From contig NZ_CP033087.1 in assembly GCF_003691365.1 (NCBI RefSeq), positions 1,440,501 through 1,504,500 on the forward strand: a stretch of 64,000 nucleotides of DNA. The letters are read 5' to 3'. Position numbers and translations under genes: made by a program. This document shows, piece after piece, positions 47,284 through 58,219 of the stretch; within the stretch, counting starts at the first letter, position 1; every line of letters begins with the position of its first letter. This stretch comes from Commensalibacter melissae (GTDB lineage: Bacteria > Pseudomonadota > Alphaproteobacteria > Acetobacterales > Acetobacteraceae). The notes under the pieces were generated by a model, which was not told the origin of the DNA, made no database searches, and saw only the letters and a program-made list of their open reading frames with translations.

Positions 47284-47850
47284 TTATTCAGAAACAGCTT
47301 TTTCCTCTGAAACCGCTTCAGTTGGGTCATCCTGTGGTGTATTTTCAAAAACTTCCACAGCCGTTGCTTCACCTTGTGCCTGACGTTCAGCCTCTTCGAC
47401 GGAACGGGCAACATTAACTTTAACATCCAAATGGATCTCAGGATGAAGTTGAACTCTCACCTGATATAATCCCAACATTTTAATTGGATGGTGAATTTCA
47501 ACCTGTTGACGGGAAATCGTTAACCCTTCCTTGGAAACACCTTCACTAATATCCCGTGCGGAAACAGATCCATAAAGGTTTCCGCTTTCGCCTGCCTGAC
47601 GAATAATCGTTACAGAAAGTCCCTCCAAACGTTCCAAGAGGCGTTCAGCTTCTTCACGATGTTTAATGTTTTGTGCTTCAAGCTGGCTACGTTCCCTCTC
47701 AAAACGTTCACGATTTATCGCTGTTGCACGAATGGCCTTACCTTGAGGAAGCAAATAGTTACGGGCATAACCAGGCTTAACTTTAACAACGTCCCCCATT
47801 TGCCCCAATTTTGCTATTCTTTGAAGTAGGATAATTTCAGTTGCAGACAT
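47284..47850 (-). CDS. rplI: 50S ribosomal protein bL9
   Basis: The protein (188 residues from the ATG at 47850) starts [18 protein letters not shown] and keeps [16 protein letters not shown], the rRNA-binding N-domain of bL9, then the long helix and the C-domain with [19 protein letters not shown]. The C-terminal 40 residues are an acidic, Ala/Glu-rich extension. An in-frame TTG at 47868 was rejected because GAGGAGGA sits correctly before the ATG. It ends the operon rpsF-rpsR-rplI. Confidence 0.94.
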   Translation of the reverse strand: MSATEIILLQRIAKLGQMGDVVKVKPGYARNYLLPQGKAIRATAINRERFERERSQLEAQNIKHREEAERLLERLEGLSVTIIRQAGESGNLYGSVSARDISEGVSKEGLTISRQQVEIHHPIKMLGLYQVRVQLHPEIHLDVKVNVARSVEEAERQAQGEATAVEVFENTPQDDPTEAVSEEKAVSE

Positions 47851-47864
47851 ATTAATATTCCTCC

Positions 47865-48140
47865 TCAATCCTGAACAAATGGCAATAAAGCGAGGAAACG
47901 GGCACGTTTAATTGCCTGTGCCAATTCACGCTGTTTTTTTGCGGATACGGCTGTAATACGGCTTGGAACGATTTTACCGCTTTCTGATAGAAAACGAGAT
48001 AACAAACGAATATCCTTATAGTCGATCTTTGGTGCATTTGCTGATGAAAAAGGACATGTTTTGCGTCTGCGATGAAAAGGACGACGAGCACCAACAGCAA
48101 TACGACGTGCAGCTATATTTACCTGAATTTCTTCTGACAT
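47865..48140 (-). CDS. rpsR: 30S ribosomal protein bS18
   Basis: At 91 residues this is a normal bS18, with [20 protein letters not shown] and [20 protein letters not shown] in order. It binds 16S rRNA together with bS6, encoded just upstream. The four-base spacing to rpsF and the 14 bases to rplI show a single transcript. Confidence 0.97.
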   Translation of the reverse strand: MSEEIQVNIAARRIAVGARRPFHRRRKTCPFSSANAPKIDYKDIRLLSRFLSESGKIVPSRITAVSAKKQRELAQAIKRARFLALLPFVQD

Positions 48141-48143
48141 GAA

Positions 48144-48626
48144 TTAAGCCTCCCTATCCTCTTCAACTTCGATTGAAGAAACAACCACTTCTTCGTCAAC
48201 CAGATCGGAAGCATCTTCATCTTCTGAAGCATGTTTACGACCGCTGTCAAAGCGACCGGATGCTTTTGATACAGAACGATTTGAAGTACGTTCCTTTTCA
48301 TCCCCTTTACGTGAAAGTGTTGGAGAAGGTGTATCATCAATTTCTTCCACCCTTAGGGTCAGAAAACGTAAAACATCTTCATTCAGATTAAATTGACGTT
48401 CAATTTCCTTGATGGTTTCTGGTTTAGCATCAATGCCCAAGAGCATATAGTGACCTTTACGGTTTTTCTTGACTCTATAAGCAAGGTTGCGTAATCCCCA
48501 ATATTCACGTTTTTTAACGGAACCTTCTTCATTTTCAATCAAAGAAGCAATTCCATTAGCAATGTCTTCAACTTGTTGTTGAGTCACATCATTACGTGCA
48601 ATAAACACGCATTCATATAATGGCAT
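48144..48626 (-). CDS. rpsF: 30S ribosomal protein bS6 with acidic C-terminal extension
   Basis: The first 100 residues form a standard bS6 (MPLYECVFIARNDVTQQQVE, KREYWGLRNLAYRVKKN, GHYMLLGIDA). A tail of about 55 residues follows, first basic and serine-rich, then strongly acidic and ending VEEDREA. Acidic or poly-glutamate tails on bS6 are known, but the function of this one is unknown. It heads the operon rpsF-rpsR-rplI. Confidence 0.95.
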   Translation of the reverse strand: MPLYECVFIARNDVTQQQVEDIANGIASLIENEEGSVKKREYWGLRNLAYRVKKNRKGHYMLLGIDAKPETIKEIERQFNLNEDVLRFLTLRVEEIDDTPSPTLSRKGDEKERTSNRSVSKASGRFDSGRKHASEDEDASDLVDEEVVVSSIEVEEDREA

Positions 48627-48701
48627 AATATCTCCCTTCGGCTGACTTCAACCCAATTACCAAAAAATTATTGGCATATATTCTTTCATCTAGCGGGTAT
48701 A

Positions 48702-48728
48702 GCCAAGGCATAGCCGTTAAACCTTGGC
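48702..48728 (-). promoter_or_regulatory. Hairpin in the rpsF 5' leader region
   Basis: About 75 bases upstream of the rpsF start, a perfect 7-bp stem (GCCAAGG with CCTTGGC) closes a 13-base loop. In many bacteria a leader hairpin of rpsF binds the bS6-bS18 complex for autoregulation through a CCG element; an ACCCG lies just 3' of this stem on the transcript, but I cannot show the consensus fold. A terminator role is unlikely, as no T run follows. Confidence 0.35.
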
Positions 48729-48890
48729 AGGAAAGAAGATTTCTAGAAACCATAAAAAATAAAAAAATGCAAGTCCTATAAACTATAATCTTCCATAAAT
48801 AATTAGTTTCCTTATTGTTTATTAGAAAATATCTATATAGAAGACTACAATTTTAAGAGTTATATCAAATTGAAAAAATCTTATTGGATC

Positions 48891-50846
48891 TTAGTTGTCA
48901 TCCAAAAATGACCGTAATTTGCGACTACGACTTGGATGTTTTAATTTACGCAAGGCTTTTGCCTCAATCTGGCGAATACGTTCACGTGTGACATTAAACT
49001 GCTGTCCAACCTCCTCCAGCGTATGATCTGTATTCATCCCAATACCAAAACGCATTCTCAAAACGCGTTCTTCCCTTGGGGTCAAGGAAGCCAGAACACG
49101 TGTCGTTGCTTCTCGCAAATTTGTCTGGATTGCCGCATCCAATGGAATAACAGCACTTTTATCCTCAATGAAGTCCCCTAAATGGCTATCCTCTTCATCA
49201 CCCACTGGAATTTCCAGTGAAATAGGTTCCTTAGCAATTTTTAATACTTTTCTTACCTTTTCCAAGGGCATCCCGAGTTTTTCCGCCAACTCTTCCGGCA
49301 TTGGTTCCCTGCCAATTTCATGCAGCATCTGTCGTGAAGTCCGTACTAATTTATTTATTGTTTCAATCATATGAACAGGAATACGGATTGTTCGAGCCTG
49401 ATCGGCAATTGAACGGGTAATTGCCTGACGAATCCACCAAGTTGCATAGGTTGAAAATTTATATCCCCGACGATATTCAAATTTATCAACCGCTTTCATT
49501 AAACCAATATTGCCTTCTTGAATCAAATCCAAAAATTGCAATCCACAATTCGTATATTTCTTTGCAATTGAAATGACCAACCGCAAATTCGCTTCGATCA
49601 TTTCTTTCTTGGCACGAGACGCATCGCGCTCACCATACGAAACAGTAGAAAAAACCCGTCTAAATTCTGTTACCGGCAATCCCACCTTTTGAGAAAGCTC
49701 GGCAATTTGATCACGATATTGACCAATTTCTTTACCGTATTTTTCAATGTAAAGTTTCCAGTATTTGCTAGGTAAATTTCCAACCGCTTCAAGCCAGTCA
49801 GGATTCAATTCATGACCATGATATTTTGATAAAAAGTCATCACGGGAAATTTTGCATTTTTCAGCTGCACGCAACATACTTCCCTCTAGACTGGCAAGCT
49901 TTTTGGAAACCGTTTTCAACTGTTCCACAAGAAATTCGATTTTATTACTTTGCAAATGAATTTGCTGAACCTCTTCAATAAGCTTATCCCTTAAAGCCTC
50001 ATATTTTGTCTCAAATTTACTGGTAAGTTTTTCACCGGCCTGAATCGTTTCCAAGCGCTGAGCCTGTAACTCATATAACTTGGGATAGTTCTTTTCAATT
50101 TCATTGAAATGTTTGAGGATCTCGTCCTTGTGCTTTTCCTCTAGAGCAGCAAGAGAAAGATTATTTTCTTCATCCGCGCCACTCTCCGTTTCCTCACCAT
50201 CCTCATTTTCCTCCTCACTGTCGTCAGAAGTATCGTGATCAAGCGAAGCGGACAAAGAACCATCCATATTTGACAACTCAACCTGGTCATATTCATTCTC
50301 AGTTGCCTCCAGATCAACAATATCCCTTAACAGCATCTCTTCGGTTTTTAACTGTTCATACCACCCAATGATTGCCCTAAAAGTCAGGGGGCTTTCACAT
50401 AAGCCCCCAATCATCTGGTTCCGTCCAGCCTCAATCCGCTTGGCAATGGCAATTTCCCCCTCACGCGAAAGAAGCTCTACCGCCCCCATTTCACGCAAAT
50501 ACATCCTAACGGGATCATCGGTTCGACCTGTATTCGTTTCAGTTGCAACTGTTTCTTCCGAATCATCTTTATCTGACTCATTTTCGGATTCTTCACCATC
50601 CGCATCCTCTTCTTCATTCTCTATAATCTGGATGTTCATTTCTGAAAAAATAGCCATAACATCTTCAATCTGTTCAGAAGACATTTTATCTTGGGGCAAG
50701 ATAGCATTCAATTCATCTAAAGTTACGTAACCGCGCTCTTTCCCTTTACTTATCAAACGTTTTACAACAGCGGATTGTGTATCCAAAACATTTGTATCGT
50801 TATCACTTGAATTTTCTTCAATTTTAGATGGTGTTGTGACTGCCAT
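48891..50846 (-). CDS. rpoD: RNA polymerase sigma-70 factor RpoD
   Basis: The 651-residue primary sigma factor has region 1.1 (about 25-80), region 1.2 with [12 protein letters not shown], a long non-conserved insert, regions 2.1-2.4 ([20 protein letters not shown], then [17 protein letters not shown]), region 3 ([15 protein letters not shown]) and region 4 with [20 protein letters not shown]. Two strongly acidic stretches (about 75-100 and 205-230) flank region 1.2. GAGG precedes the ATG. It follows dnaG after a 254-base gap that may hold its own promoter. Confidence 0.97.
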   Translation of the reverse strand: MAVTTPSKIEENSSDNDTNVLDTQSAVVKRLISKGKERGYVTLDELNAILPQDKMSSEQIEDVMAIFSEMNIQIIENEEEDADGEESENESDKDDSEETVATETNTGRTDDPVRMYLREMGAVELLSREGEIAIAKRIEAGRNQMIGGLCESPLTFRAIIGWYEQLKTEEMLLRDIVDLEATENEYDQVELSNMDGSLSASLDHDTSDDSEEENEDGEETESGADEENNLSLAALEEKHKDEILKHFNEIEKNYPKLYELQAQRLETIQAGEKLTSKFETKYEALRDKLIEEVQQIHLQSNKIEFLVEQLKTVSKKLASLEGSMLRAAEKCKISRDDFLSKYHGHELNPDWLEAVGNLPSKYWKLYIEKYGKEIGQYRDQIAELSQKVGLPVTEFRRVFSTVSYGERDASRAKKEMIEANLRLVISIAKKYTNCGLQFLDLIQEGNIGLMKAVDKFEYRRGYKFSTYATWWIRQAITRSIADQARTIRIPVHMIETINKLVRTSRQMLHEIGREPMPEELAEKLGMPLEKVRKVLKIAKEPISLEIPVGDEEDSHLGDFIEDKSAVIPLDAAIQTNLREATTRVLASLTPREERVLRMRFGIGMNTDHTLEEVGQQFNVTRERIRQIEAKALRKLKHPSRSRKLRSFLDDN

Positions 50847-51100
50847 TTTTGCCTCAAAAAAGCTTCCTAATTCTACCTAAACCTTAACTTCAAACTTACC
50901 TTTAAGGTATGCTTTAAATTATTTATAAAATTTATATGCTTGCTAATATTAACATTGGCTCACAAAACTGACTTTCGCACGATGAATACTATAAAGAATT
51001 ACTAAACAACATTTACAGCCAAATCTAAAGCAACATATATTAGACATGATATCTACGGAAAGATAAATCAAGTCTTTATCATATCCCTAGCTAACAATTA

Positions 51101-52927
51101 TTATAAGAAATCATCCTCCTGTTCATTGTTTGAACCTGTCCTGGCAATTTCAAGGGCTTTTACACGTGCGACAAAAATATTCTGATGCTGTTCATCTGGA
51201 GATTCAACCCATGCTTTGCGAGCCAGCTCAACCTGGTTTTCAAGTTCCTGAATATTCAATAACCCATAGAAATGCCACCATTGTTTTTCAATTAAATGTA
51301 AATCAAATTTTTGCGATAATTGATCTGAAGAAGAAATAGAAAATTCATCATTAATTGCATTAATTAAATCAGAAAAACCCTCTTTTTCAAGGAAATTTAT
51401 TCTATCATCTAAGGTCGTTCCTTCAAAAGGAATTCCAACAAAAAATTCTCTTAACTTAATAAATTTTGCAGGCAAGTCTAGCTGACAAAAAGCGGACTCC
51501 ACAGAAAAAAGAAGTTCTGGATAATGCAGCAAGATAGCGAATAAAATGCAAATCCTTTTATAATCAATCTGTTCCTTATCAATTTTTTGAATCCGATTTG
51601 ACAAATTTACATCAGTTTTTTTTGCAAATGTTCCATATCGGTCGGCTTTTGGATAGAATTGCTGATAAAAGCGATCCAATAAAATACGGCGATATTCCTT
51701 TGACAGAATCTTGTCATCAATATGCTGAGCAATTGAAATTAGCCGCGTTTTCAACGCAGCCCGTTGTTCAGGGGATTTTATATCCACATGAGCCGATACA
51801 ATCCCGTATATGGCATCACATAAGGATTGTTTTTTAGGAATAAGCCTTAAAAATGCCTCTCCACCCTGATTCTTAACAAAACTGTCAGGATCCTCACCTT
51901 CGGGAAGTGTCAAAAAATTCAATGTATGTTCAGAAGTTAAAATCGGTAAAGATTCCTCAGCTGCATGCAACATGGCCTTGTGCCCAGCCCTATCCCCATC
52001 AAAACAGAGAACGGGTTCAGAAGTTACACGCCATAACAAACCCATCTGATCTTTTGTCAAAGCCGTACCCAATGGTGCAACCGCTCCATGAAATCCTGCC
52101 TGATATAACGCAATGACATCCATGTACCCTTCAACAACGAGAACTGTATTATATAATGGATCCACCTCCTTTCTCACAAAAAGTGATGATAAATGATTTA
52201 GCCCAAATAAGGTGCGACGCTTTGAAAATAAAGGGGTTTCCGGACTATTCAAATATTTCGGCTGTCCATCGCCAATAATTCTTCCGCCAAAAGCGATAGG
52301 TCGACCCTTACGATCATGAATGGGATAAATTACTCGATTAAAAAATAGCTCCCCACCCCATTCAGTCTCAGATTTTTTTCGTAGAAGTCCAGCCTCTCCA
52401 ATAAGTTCAAGATCATATCCTTTTTCCTTTAAGAAATGGATAAGACCTCCACGACCATCTCCAGACCATCCCAGTTTAAACGTTTCAAAAGTTTCTTTCA
52501 GAATTCCGCGTTCAAGTAGATATTGCTTACCTGCCTTAGCCAAAGGTGTATCTAGTGCCAAACGATAATAATCCTGTGCGGCAAGCATAACATCGTATAA
52601 ACTATGCTGCTTTTCAATCCTTTGCCTGTCCTGATATGTCTGTTCAGGAATATCCAATCCCGCCAGCGCGGCAAGCTCTTTAATTGCCTCACCAAAGGTT
52701 CTTCCCTCACTTTGCATAACAAAGGAAATAACATCACCATGGACACCACATCCATAACAATGAAAATGATCCTCATAAATATAAAATGAAGGTGTTTTCT
52801 CCCCATGAAAAGGACAACACGCTTTCCAGAAACGCCCTGAACGAGTAAGTTTTACTTTCCGTCCGATAACGGTATGAATCGGGATACGTTGCCGCAATTC
52901 TTCCAGAAATCTTTGATCAAACGCCAC
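51101..52927 (-). CDS. dnaG: DNA primase
   Basis: The 608-residue primase has the CHC2 zinc finger (Cys38, His41, Cys57, Cys60), the N-terminal catalytic segment with GGRIIGDGQPKYLNSPETP, a TOPRIM domain (VVEGYMDVIALYQAG, then CFDGDRAG) and a C-terminal DnaB-interaction region. It makes RNA primers at the fork. The start is a GTG at 52927 after AGGG. It lies 17 bases after yqeY, forming the macromolecular-synthesis unit yqeY-dnaG-rpoD. Confidence 0.96.
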   Translation of the reverse strand: MAFDQRFLEELRQRIPIHTVIGRKVKLTRSGRFWKACCPFHGEKTPSFYIYEDHFHCYGCGVHGDVISFVMQSEGRTFGEAIKELAALAGLDIPEQTYQDRQRIEKQHSLYDVMLAAQDYYRLALDTPLAKAGKQYLLERGILKETFETFKLGWSGDGRGGLIHFLKEKGYDLELIGEAGLLRKKSETEWGGELFFNRVIYPIHDRKGRPIAFGGRIIGDGQPKYLNSPETPLFSKRRTLFGLNHLSSLFVRKEVDPLYNTVLVVEGYMDVIALYQAGFHGAVAPLGTALTKDQMGLLWRVTSEPVLCFDGDRAGHKAMLHAAEESLPILTSEHTLNFLTLPEGEDPDSFVKNQGGEAFLRLIPKKQSLCDAIYGIVSAHVDIKSPEQRAALKTRLISIAQHIDDKILSKEYRRILLDRFYQQFYPKADRYGTFAKKTDVNLSNRIQKIDKEQIDYKRICILFAILLHYPELLFSVESAFCQLDLPAKFIKLREFFVGIPFEGTTLDDRINFLEKEGFSDLINAINDEFSISSSDQLSQKFDLHLIEKQWWHFYGLLNIQELENQVELARKAWVESPDEQHQNIFVARVKALEIARTGSNNEQEDDFL

Positions 52928-52944
52928 AAATCACCCTAAATAAA

Positions 52945-53400
52945 TTAAGAGAGTTTAGCCTTTACCAATCCGTTTACCTTAGAAAAATCAAGAACAGAAC
53001 CATAATTTTCCTTTAGGTAACCCATAACCTTGCCCATTTCCTTAATAGACGAGGCTCCTGTCTTTTCCACTGCCTCATCTACAACGTCCCGCATTTGATC
53101 TTCATTTAGTTGCGCAGGCAAAAACGTTTCAATAATCGTGATTTCCCCCTGTTCCTTTTCAACCAAATCCTGACGATTTGCCTTTTGGTACATTTCCACA
53201 GATTCACGACGGGACTTTACCATACTTTTAAGCATTGTGATAATTTCATCTTCGCCAACCTGATCAATGCCCTTTGGACGAGCATTAATATCCAGATCCT
53301 TCAATTTGGCCCCAATCATCCGTAACGTGGCGACTTTGCCTGCCTCTTTAGCCTTCATGGCGGTTTTCAATTCTTCTTTAAAACGTTCACGCAAACTCAT
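52945..53400 (-). CDS. GatB/YqeY domain protein
   Basis: The protein (151 residues from ATG 53400) matches YqeY, the stand-alone homologue of the C-terminal tRNA-binding domain of GatB: SLRERFKEELKTAMKAKEAG, RESVEMYQKANRQDLVEKE and a C-terminal GxVMGYLKENYGS-like end. The exact role is unclear. A GGAG precedes ATG 53400; an in-frame start at 53457 would add 19 unusual residues and is rejected. It sits upstream of dnaG and is divergent from carA. Confidence 0.9.
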   Translation of the reverse strand: MSLRERFKEELKTAMKAKEAGKVATLRMIGAKLKDLDINARPKGIDQVGEDEIITMLKSMVKSRRESVEMYQKANRQDLVEKEQGEITIIETFLPAQLNEDQMRDVVDEAVEKTGASSIKEMGKVMGYLKENYGSVLDFSKVNGLVKAKLS

Positions 53401-53476
53401 TTTTTTCTCCATTCTTAAAGTATAGCATTTTTTGATAAGGAAAAAAATTCCCATCATATTTATTTACATTCAGTGC

Positions 53477-53493
53477 TGGGATTTTTTTTCCCA
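53477..53493. promoter_or_regulatory. Dyad TGGGA-N7-TCCCA in the yqeY-carA intergenic region
   Basis: A 17-base element with 5-bp inverted arms (53477-53481 and 53489-53493) around a T tract lies 54 bases before carA, in the shared divergent promoter region. It could be an operator; a natural candidate binder is the HTH domain fused to CarA, but this is only a suggestion. Confidence 0.3.
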
Positions 53494-53546
53494 ATCCTAT
53501 ATACATATATTAATAATTATATTCGTCCAACATAAGGTCTAGGGAC

Positions 53547-54938
53547 ATGACAGATATTGACACAGTTATTTCCAAGCTCGGCGGTATTGAAAAGGCGGCC
53601 AAGATTGCCAGAGTCTCTACCGAAGCAATTCGCAAATGGAAGCAGGCTCATGCCATTCCTTCTAAACACTGGGCTACAATAATACAAGCAACAGGATTAA
53701 CTTTAAAAGATTTGCAACCTGAAAAAAATAATTATGACGATAATTCTATCAGCTTAAAGACCCAACGCCCATCAAAAGCAAATGCCATCCTTTTACTGGA
53801 GGATGGAACCGTCTTGTGGGGAATGGGATTTGGTGCCCATTCTTCAAAAAACAACCTTGCCCTTGGAGAAATCTGCTTTTCTACCGGAATGACGGGATAT
53901 CAAGAAACCCTCACAGATCCATCTTTTGCTGGCCAGCTTATTACCTTTACCTTTCCACACATTGGAAATGTAGGTACTAACGACGATGATAACGAGGCAG
54001 ATACAATTGTTGCAAAAGGACTGATCATCAAAGAAAAAATTACTGAACCTTCCAACTGGAGATCGACCAGTCATTTAAACAGCTGGCTTAAAAAGCAAAA
54101 TGTGACAGGAATTTATGGAATTGACACTCGTGCCCTTACCCTCCTTATCCGTGAAAAAGGCCCACAGAATGCTTTGATCTTCTGGCCTGAAGACGGAAAT
54201 TTTGATCTGGAATTTTTACGGAAAGAAATTAAAAGATGGCCTGGATTAAAGGGAATGGATCTCGCAAAAGAGGTTACTTGTCCAAAATCCCATTCCTGGA
54301 AAAAAGATGTCTGGTGCTGGAAAAGCGATAAAAAAAATCAAAACAAGCCTGCCTATAAAGTCGTGGCCATTGATTACGGTGCAAAATATAATATTTTTCG
54401 TAATCTTGTCAATGTCGGATGTGACCTTGTCGTTGTTCCCGCTACAGTATCAACTGAGGAAATATTGAGCTATAGCCCTGATGGTGTTTTCCTTTCGAAT
54501 GGGCCTGCAGACCCAGCGGCAACAGCTCATTATACAGTTCCAGTTTTAAGGGAGTTGCTAAAAAGAAATATTCCAATTTTCGGAATTTGTCTTGGCCATC
54601 AGCTTTTGGCTCATGCCTTGGGCGGTAAAACTTACAAACTGGATCAGGGACATCGCGGGGCAAATCAACCTGTTAAAGATTTAAAGACGGGCAAGGTTGA
54701 AATTACCAGCCAAAATCACGGTTTTGCTGTTGATCCCAAAAGCTTACCCGATACCGTACACGAAACGCATATCAATTTGTTCGACCATTCCAACGAAGGG
54801 ATTGCCTCAAAGATTTATCCGGCCTTTTCCGTACAATATCATCCAGAAGCAAGCCCCGGCCCAACCGATAGCCATTATCTTTTCAAACGCTTTGTTGAAT
54901 TGATGGATCAGCATTCCTCTTCCCATAAAAGATCATAG
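53547..54938 (+). CDS. carA: Carbamoyl-phosphate synthase small subunit with N-terminal HTH domain
   Basis: Residues 78-463 are a full CarA: the CPSase N-domain ([25 protein letters not shown]) and the glutaminase with [16 protein letters not shown] (Cys348) and His432/Glu434 in YHPEA. It supplies ammonia to CarB for pyrimidine and arginine synthesis. The first 60 residues form an extra helix-turn-helix: [18 protein letters not shown], then [16 protein letters not shown], like the 'carph-isopro' HTH of alphaproteobacteria. No start codon lies between this domain and the CarA core, so the fusion is real. A GGGAC precedes the ATG. It is followed by carB after ten bases. Confidence 0.94.
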   Translation: MTDIDTVISKLGGIEKAAKIARVSTEAIRKWKQAHAIPSKHWATIIQATGLTLKDLQPEKNNYDDNSISLKTQRPSKANAILLLEDGTVLWGMGFGAHSSKNNLALGEICFSTGMTGYQETLTDPSFAGQLITFTFPHIGNVGTNDDDNEADTIVAKGLIIKEKITEPSNWRSTSHLNSWLKKQNVTGIYGIDTRALTLLIREKGPQNALIFWPEDGNFDLEFLRKEIKRWPGLKGMDLAKEVTCPKSHSWKKDVWCWKSDKKNQNKPAYKVVAIDYGAKYNIFRNLVNVGCDLVVVPATVSTEEILSYSPDGVFLSNGPADPAATAHYTVPVLRELLKRNIPIFGICLGHQLLAHALGGKTYKLDQGHRGANQPVKDLKTGKVEITSQNHGFAVDPKSLPDTVHETHINLFDHSNEGIASKIYPAFSVQYHPEASPGPTDSHYLFKRFVELMDQHSSSHKRS

Positions 54939-54948
54939 AGTAACCAAT

Positions 54949-57900
54949 ATGCCTAAAAGAACTGATATATCTTCAATCATGATTATTGGTGCTGGTCCAA
55001 TTGTTATTGGCCAGGCCTGCGAATTCGACTATTCGGGTGCCCAAGCCTGTAAGGCCCTGAAGGAAGAAGGGTATCGCGTAATTTTATTGAATTCGAATCC
55101 CGCGACAATCATGACAGATCCTGATATGGCTGATGCAACCTATATCGAGCCAATTACTCCTGAAACGGTAGAACGCATTATTCTGAAAGAAAAACCCGAT
55201 GCCATTTTACCAACCATGGGGGGACAGACAGCTTTAAATACCGCCATTTCCCTTGCAAAATCAGGTTTTCTAGAAAAAAATAATGTTGAGCTGATTGGCG
55301 CAAAAGCCGATGTTATCGACCGGGCGGAAGATCGTTTGAAATTTCGTGAGACCATGGATGCCATTGGTATTGAAAGCCCTCGCAGCGCCATTGCTCATTC
55401 TATGGAAGAGGCAAGAGAATCCTTAAAGAAAATTGGATTACCTGTGGTCATCCGCCCCTCTTTTACTCTGGGTGGTTCTGGGGGCGGTATTGCATACAAC
55501 ACGGATGAATTTGAAAATATTATCAGTGCAGGTTTGGATGCCTCTCCAACAACAGAAGTCCTGATTGAGGAAAGTATTGTTGGATGGAAAGAATATGAAA
55601 TGGAGGTGGTCCGTGATAAGGCGGATAACTGTATCATCATCTGTTCCATCGAAAATATTGACCCCATGGGAATTCATACCGGGGATTCAATCACCGTCGC
55701 ACCGGCACTGACTCTCACCGATAAAGAATATCAACGCATGCGGGATGCCTCGATTGCATGCCTGAGAGCGATTGGGGTTGATACAGGTGGATCAAATGTT
55801 CAGTTCGGTCTGAATCCAAAAAATGGACGTATGGTCATTATTGAAATGAATCCCCGGGTTTCGCGTTCATCCGCTCTGGCTTCAAAAGCCACCGGTTTTC
55901 CCATCGCCAAAATTGCGGCCAAATTGGCGGTAGGTTACACCCTTGACGAACTCAAAAACGATATTACCAAAACAACACCTGCTTCTTTTGAGCCAACCAT
56001 TGATTATATTGTAGTTAAGATTCCCCGCTTTACCTTTGAAAAATTTCCTGGTACCCCTGCCCTGCTCAATACAAGCATGAAATCTGTTGGTGAGGCGATG
56101 GCTATCGGACGTAGCTTCCCGGAAGCACTTCAAAAAGGTCTGCGTTCTATGGAAATCGGCTTGACGGGACTTAATCCGGTAACCATTCCGGGAGATGGTG
56201 ACGAAGATTCTTTCCGTGCAGCTCTTTCCCAACCAAGACCCAATCGAATTCTAGTGGCCGCTCAAGCCATCCGTGCGGGAATCTCACTGGAAAATATCCA
56301 TGAAGCCTGCCATTTTGATCCATGGTTTTTACAACAACTTCAACAGATTATTCTTGTTGAAAATAAGATCGAGAAAAACGGATTGCCCTCTGACCCATTT
56401 GAACTAAGAAATATCAAGGCTATGGGATTTTCTGACAAACAGCTTGCAGAATTGACACAAAAGTCAGAAAAGGAAATCGCGCAATATCGTCAAAAACTCA
56501 ACGTTAATCCAATTTACAGACGAATTGACACCTGCGCGGGTGAATTTGCCTCTTCCACTTCTTATATGTACTCAACCTATGAGGGTGGTTTTAATACACC
56601 AATTTGCGAGAGCCATCCAACTGATCGTGAAAAAATCGTCATTTTGGGGGGTGGCCCCAACCGTATTGGACAGGGCATTGAGTTTGATTATTGCTGTGTT
56701 CATGCTTCATATGCTTTAAGGGAAGCGGGATATGAAACCATTATGGTCAATTGCAACCCTGAAACTGTCTCAACCGATTATGACACGTCTGACCGTCTTT
56801 ATTTTGAACCTCTAACGGCAGAAGATGTCATTGCGCTTATTCGTCGCGAACAGGAAAAAGGGGTCTTAAAGGGATGTATCGTGCAATATGGTGGACAAAC
56901 GCCACTTAAACTTTCCAAAGCACTGGAAGAAGCTAACATCCCCCTATTGGGTACTCCAGCGGATGCTATTGATCTTGCAGAAGATCGGGAACGTTTTCAG
57001 GCCCTGTTACAAAAACTTGGTTTACGGCAACCGTCAAATGGAATTGCTCATAATGCCGAAGATGCCGAAATAATTGCGGAAAAAATCGGTTATCCAGTGG
57101 TTATTCGCCCCTCATATGTGCTGGGCGGACGAGCCATGGAAATTGTCCATGATAGAAATAGTCTGCATCGTTATCTGAATGAGGTTCTTTCCTCTGCTGG
57201 TGTCGATGTATCTTCCGGCCCATTATTGATTGACCAATATCTTAATGATGCCATTGAAACCGATGTAGACTGTCTGGCCGATGGAGAGGATGTCTACGTC
57301 GCCGGTGTAATGGAACATATCGAGCAAGCCGGCATTCATTCTGGTGACAGTGCCTGCTCTATTCCACCTTACACCCTTTCACCCGCCCTGGTAACAGAAT
57401 TGCAGGCACAAACCACAACCCTGGCAAAAGCTTTGGGGATTGTTGGATTGATGAATGTACAATATGCAATCAAGAATAATGAAATATTCATATTGGAAGT
57501 CAATCCACGCGCCTCAAGAACTGTTCCATTTGTTGCAAAGGCAACCGGGGTACCCATTGCCAAGATTGGGGCAAGAATCATGGCCGGGGAAAAATTGAGA
57601 TCCTTTTCGTTAAAACAGCGTTCTGTTAGAGGTCATGTCGCCGTTAAAGAAGCGGTGTTCCCCTTTGCGCGGTTTCCCAATGTAGATATCATTCTCGGCC
57701 CTGAAATGCGATCTACAGGTGAAGTCATGGGTATTGACACGTCATTTGAACGTGCCTTTGCAAAATCTCAATTGGGTGCCGGCGTAACCTTACCCTTAAC
57801 AGGTAATGTTTTCCTTTCGGTACGTCATAGTGATCGACCCTCTCTATTGCCTCTGGGCAGAAAACTGACAGAAATGGGATTTAAAATTCTGGCCACACGT

Positions 57901-58197
57901 GGAACAGCCGAAACCTTAAAAAATGCTGGTATTGAAGCCAAGGTGGTTAATAAAGTATTGGAGGGTCGTCCACACTGTGTCGACGCGATCCTTTCCGGAG
58001 AAGTCCAGCTAATTATCAATACTGTTCAGGGTGCACAGGCAACCGCCGATAGTTTCGACATACGCCATTCCGCGCTGACCCATAATATACCCCACTATAC
58101 AACTATGGCAGGTGCCGCCGCCGCCGTCCATGCCATTGCAGCTTTGCATGAAGGCAAACTGGACGTGGCCCCGCTGCAATCTTATTTTAATCATTAA
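54949..58197 (+). CDS. carB: Carbamoyl-phosphate synthase large subunit
   Basis: At 1082 residues this is a full-length CarB, with two homologous ATP-grasp halves. The first opens [20 protein letters not shown] and has [12 protein letters not shown]; the second opens [19 protein letters not shown] and has [14 protein letters not shown]. The last about 140 residues are the MGS-like allosteric domain ([18 protein letters not shown]). It makes carbamoyl phosphate from bicarbonate, ammonia and two ATP. An intrinsic terminator follows 25 bases downstream. Confidence 0.97.
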   Translation: MPKRTDISSIMIIGAGPIVIGQACEFDYSGAQACKALKEEGYRVILLNSNPATIMTDPDMADATYIEPITPETVERIILKEKPDAILPTMGGQTALNTAISLAKSGFLEKNNVELIGAKADVIDRAEDRLKFRETMDAIGIESPRSAIAHSMEEARESLKKIGLPVVIRPSFTLGGSGGGIAYNTDEFENIISAGLDASPTTEVLIEESIVGWKEYEMEVVRDKADNCIIICSIENIDPMGIHTGDSITVAPALTLTDKEYQRMRDASIACLRAIGVDTGGSNVQFGLNPKNGRMVIIEMNPRVSRSSALASKATGFPIAKIAAKLAVGYTLDELKNDITKTTPASFEPTIDYIVVKIPRFTFEKFPGTPALLNTSMKSVGEAMAIGRSFPEALQKGLRSMEIGLTGLNPVTIPGDGDEDSFRAALSQPRPNRILVAAQAIRAGISLENIHEACHFDPWFLQQLQQIILVENKIEKNGLPSDPFELRNIKAMGFSDKQLAELTQKSEKEIAQYRQKLNVNPIYRRIDTCAGEFASSTSYMYSTYEGGFNTPICESHPTDREKIVILGGGPNRIGQGIEFDYCCVHASYALREAGYETIMVNCNPETVSTDYDTSDRLYFEPLTAEDVIALIRREQEKGVLKGCIVQYGGQTPLKLSKALEEANIPLLGTPADAIDLAEDRERFQALLQKLGLRQPSNGIAHNAEDAEIIAEKIGYPVVIRPSYVLGGRAMEIVHDRNSLHRYLNEVLSSAGVDVSSGPLLIDQYLNDAIETDVDCLADGEDVYVAGVMEHIEQAGIHSGDSACSIPPYTLSPALVTELQAQTTTLAKALGIVGLMNVQYAIKNNEIFILEVNPRASRTVPFVAKATGVPIAKIGARIMAGEKLRSFSLKQRSVRGHVAVKEAVFPFARFPNVDIILGPEMRSTGEVMGIDTSFERAFAKSQLGAGVTLPLTGNVFLSVRHSDRPSLLPLGRKLTEMGFKILATRGTAETLKNAGIEAKVVNKVLEGRPHCVDAILSGEVQLIINTVQGAQATADSFDIRHSALTHNIPHYTTMAGAAAAVHAIAALHEGKLDVAPLQSYFNH

Positions 58198-58219
58198 AAT
58201 TCTAAGGTTATTTTCTTAA

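Noticed and set aside
50881-50908. Inverted repeat ACCTTAA/TTAAGGT upstream of rpoD
   Set aside because: Only seven bases long in AT-rich sequence and not distinguishable from chance.
55882-56232. Minus-strand ORF of 116 codons
   Set aside because: Antisense shadow of carB.
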